Of a DNA stretch of 21,869 bases, positions 20,816 to 21,869 are shown in pieces. The position numbers were made by a program, and so were the translations under genes. Under the pieces are notes generated by a model. That model worked only from the letters and a program-made list of their open reading frames with translations. It made no database searches and was not told where the DNA came from. The stretch is from a virus: IMG/VR virus record IMGVR_UViG_3300042448_001677, positions 1-21,869 of that record; one strand, written 5' to 3'. The stretch's first letter is position 1, and every line of letters starts with the position of its first letter.

Positions 20816-21869
20816 TTGAAGAAAATTCTTTCCTACCTACTATTATTTCCGCTAGTCTTTGCTACAGCAACGTTTTTAGTATTGCCAATTACTCAAGCAA
20901 ACACCCCACTTACCTGCAATATGTCTACTATTACGGGTGATGATGATGGATCATTTGAAATGTTGCTCCCATTTTCACTTACCCTTGGACCAACAGACTA
21001 TAATAGGATATATTACAGCACGAATGCAACTGTAACCTTTGGTCAACCAGATGGTACTTTCTGGGATTATCCACAAACCCCTTCGGTTTCTATTGCTGGT
21101 AGAGACTGGGTTTCTTTTGGTCCAGGAGCATACACTTCATATGGATACAATCAAGACTCTTTCTGCATAGAATGGTCAGTTCGCCCATTTCCACAATCAA
21201 GTGGTCCACTAACTCAAATGAGATTAGTTGTGAATAAGTTTCCAAATGGTGGATGGCATGGAGAAATCATTACAATGACAGATCTTCCTCCAGATGTTAG
21301 AAGAGGTATAAGATATGAACAGGGTCAGCCTGTTGTTTTAATAGAGGCAGCGTTTGATGTTAATGGCGGTCTGCCTGTTGAAGTTGAACCTGCACCAGCC
21401 CCAAGCTCATTTGATGAGCCCGTAGTTATTCCAACCCCAAGCCCTTCACCTACGCCAAGTCCTAGCACTGAGCCAGTCCCAAGCATTGAGCCAACTTTGA
21501 ACCCAGAGCCAACGCCAGTACCTGAACCTACTCAAAGTGCTACGCCCAGCCCTGAACCACAGCCGTCAGTATCACCAGAGCCAACAGTAGAACCGTCACC
21601 CCAGCCATTACAGCCAAGCCCAGAGCCATCAGAACCTGCTGTGCAACCCTCAGAAACTTCTTCACCTATTCCAACTCCTTCAGTATCCGAATCAGTGGCT
21701 CCAGTATCTCCAGTAACTCAGAGTCCAATTCCTGAGCCAGAGCCTTCAGTTCCATCAGAGTTAGTTCCAAGTCCAGAAGAGAGTCTAACTCCCGATCCAG
21801 ATCTTCCATCCACTGATCTTCCATTTGATAATGATATCACAGATGGTTTGACGGCAGAAGAAGCAATAG
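20816..21869 (+). CDS. Exported protein with Pro/Ser/Glu-rich stalk, 3' end missing
   Basis: Reads from a TTG start with AAGGAG (20797-20802) upstream and stays open to the last base, at least 351 codons. Residues 1-28 are a Sec signal peptide (KK, long hydrophobic stretch ILSYLLLFPLVFATATFLVL, likely cleavage TQA/NT). Residues about 30-190 form a globular, aromatic-rich beta domain with two Cys (34 and 122; probable disulfide) and motifs TVTFGQPDGTFWDYPQ and SIAGRDWVSFGPGAY. From residue about 192 on it is a low-complexity stalk of Pro, Ser, Glu, Thr with repeating PSPEP/PTPSPSP units, ending in a more acidic segment. It looks like a surface-displayed or released protein with an extended stalk; an anchor may lie beyond the window. 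No nearer in-frame ATG fits the signal peptide. Confidence 0.8.
   Translation, partial: MKKILSYLLLFPLVFATATFLVLPITQANTPLTCNMSTITGDDDGSFEMLLPFSLTLGPTDYNRIYYSTNATVTFGQPDGTFWDYPQTPSVSIAGRDWVSFGPGAYTSYGYNQDSFCIEWSVRPFPQSSGPLTQMRLVVNKFPNGGWHGEIITMTDLPPDVRRGIRYEQGQPVVLIEAAFDVNGGLPVEVEPAPAPSSFDEPVVIPTPSPSPTPSPSTEPVPSIEPTLNPEPTPVPEPTQSATPSPEPQPSVSPEPTVEPSPQPLQPSPEPSEPAVQPSETSSPIPTPSVSESVAPVSPVTQSPIPEPEPSVPSELVPSPEESLTPDPDLPSTDLPFDNDITDGLTAEEAI

Overview
The window is an AT-rich stretch of a tailed bacteriophage genome. Every gene lies on the + strand and genes are packed end to end, often with 1-nt stop/start overlaps (TAATG). The phage origin is shown by a long run of tail-fibre and tail-collar type proteins (1-12278 and 15937-17070). 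The host is most likely an actinobacterium, because a complete WhiB-type iron-sulfur regulator (17682-17963, Cys4 plus GVWGG) is present and WhiB proteins are confined to Actinobacteria and their phages. The low GC fits a phage of low-GC aquatic actinobacteria better than one of high-GC soil hosts; that is inference. No integrase, att site, tRNA or CRISPR array was seen.

Layout. (1) 2-12278: a virion adhesin region. It opens with two large structural proteins (the first cut by the window edge). It continues with a tandem array of short tail-fibre-like genes: three with C-terminal C1q/TNF-like jelly-rolls, one with a carbohydrate-binding-like domain, several with recurrent beta-rich tail domains, and two tiny accessory proteins at 4618 and 8356. 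It ends in three consecutive tail-collar proteins with His-x-His needle regions. (2) 12294-15926: a cassette of a small acidic protein, two tandem paralogues of a conserved 'PKWYKD' family of unknown function, a small protein, a GT-A glycosyltransferase and a GT-B glycosyltransferase. (3) 15937-17070: a fourth, very His-rich collar protein, cut off from the others by the cassette. (4) 17108-20223: a new transcription unit from a near-perfect sigma70 promoter whose predicted start site falls on the ATG. It carries a small Rossmann-like protein, a small conserved protein, WhiB, two small proteins, a GT-B glycosyltransferase and an FkbM-type methyltransferase. (5) 20249-end: two genes for exported proteins with signal peptides. 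The second starts at TTG, carries a long Pro/Ser/Glu-rich stalk and runs off the window.

Working model: regions 1 and 3 build a multi-component host-recognition apparatus assembled from shuffled modules. Three glycosyltransferases and a methyltransferase may decorate virion or host-surface glycans. WhiB and its neighbours act in the infected cell, and the two exported proteins act at the cell envelope or on the virion. The points most worth a second look are the recurrence of a TATAAT hexamer exactly 6 nt (once 5 nt) before start codons, suggesting leaderless mRNAs; the modular adhesin array with DNA-level repeats at gene borders; the 12-fold HxH needle; the unknown paralogue pair beside the glycosyltransferases; and the stalked exported protein.
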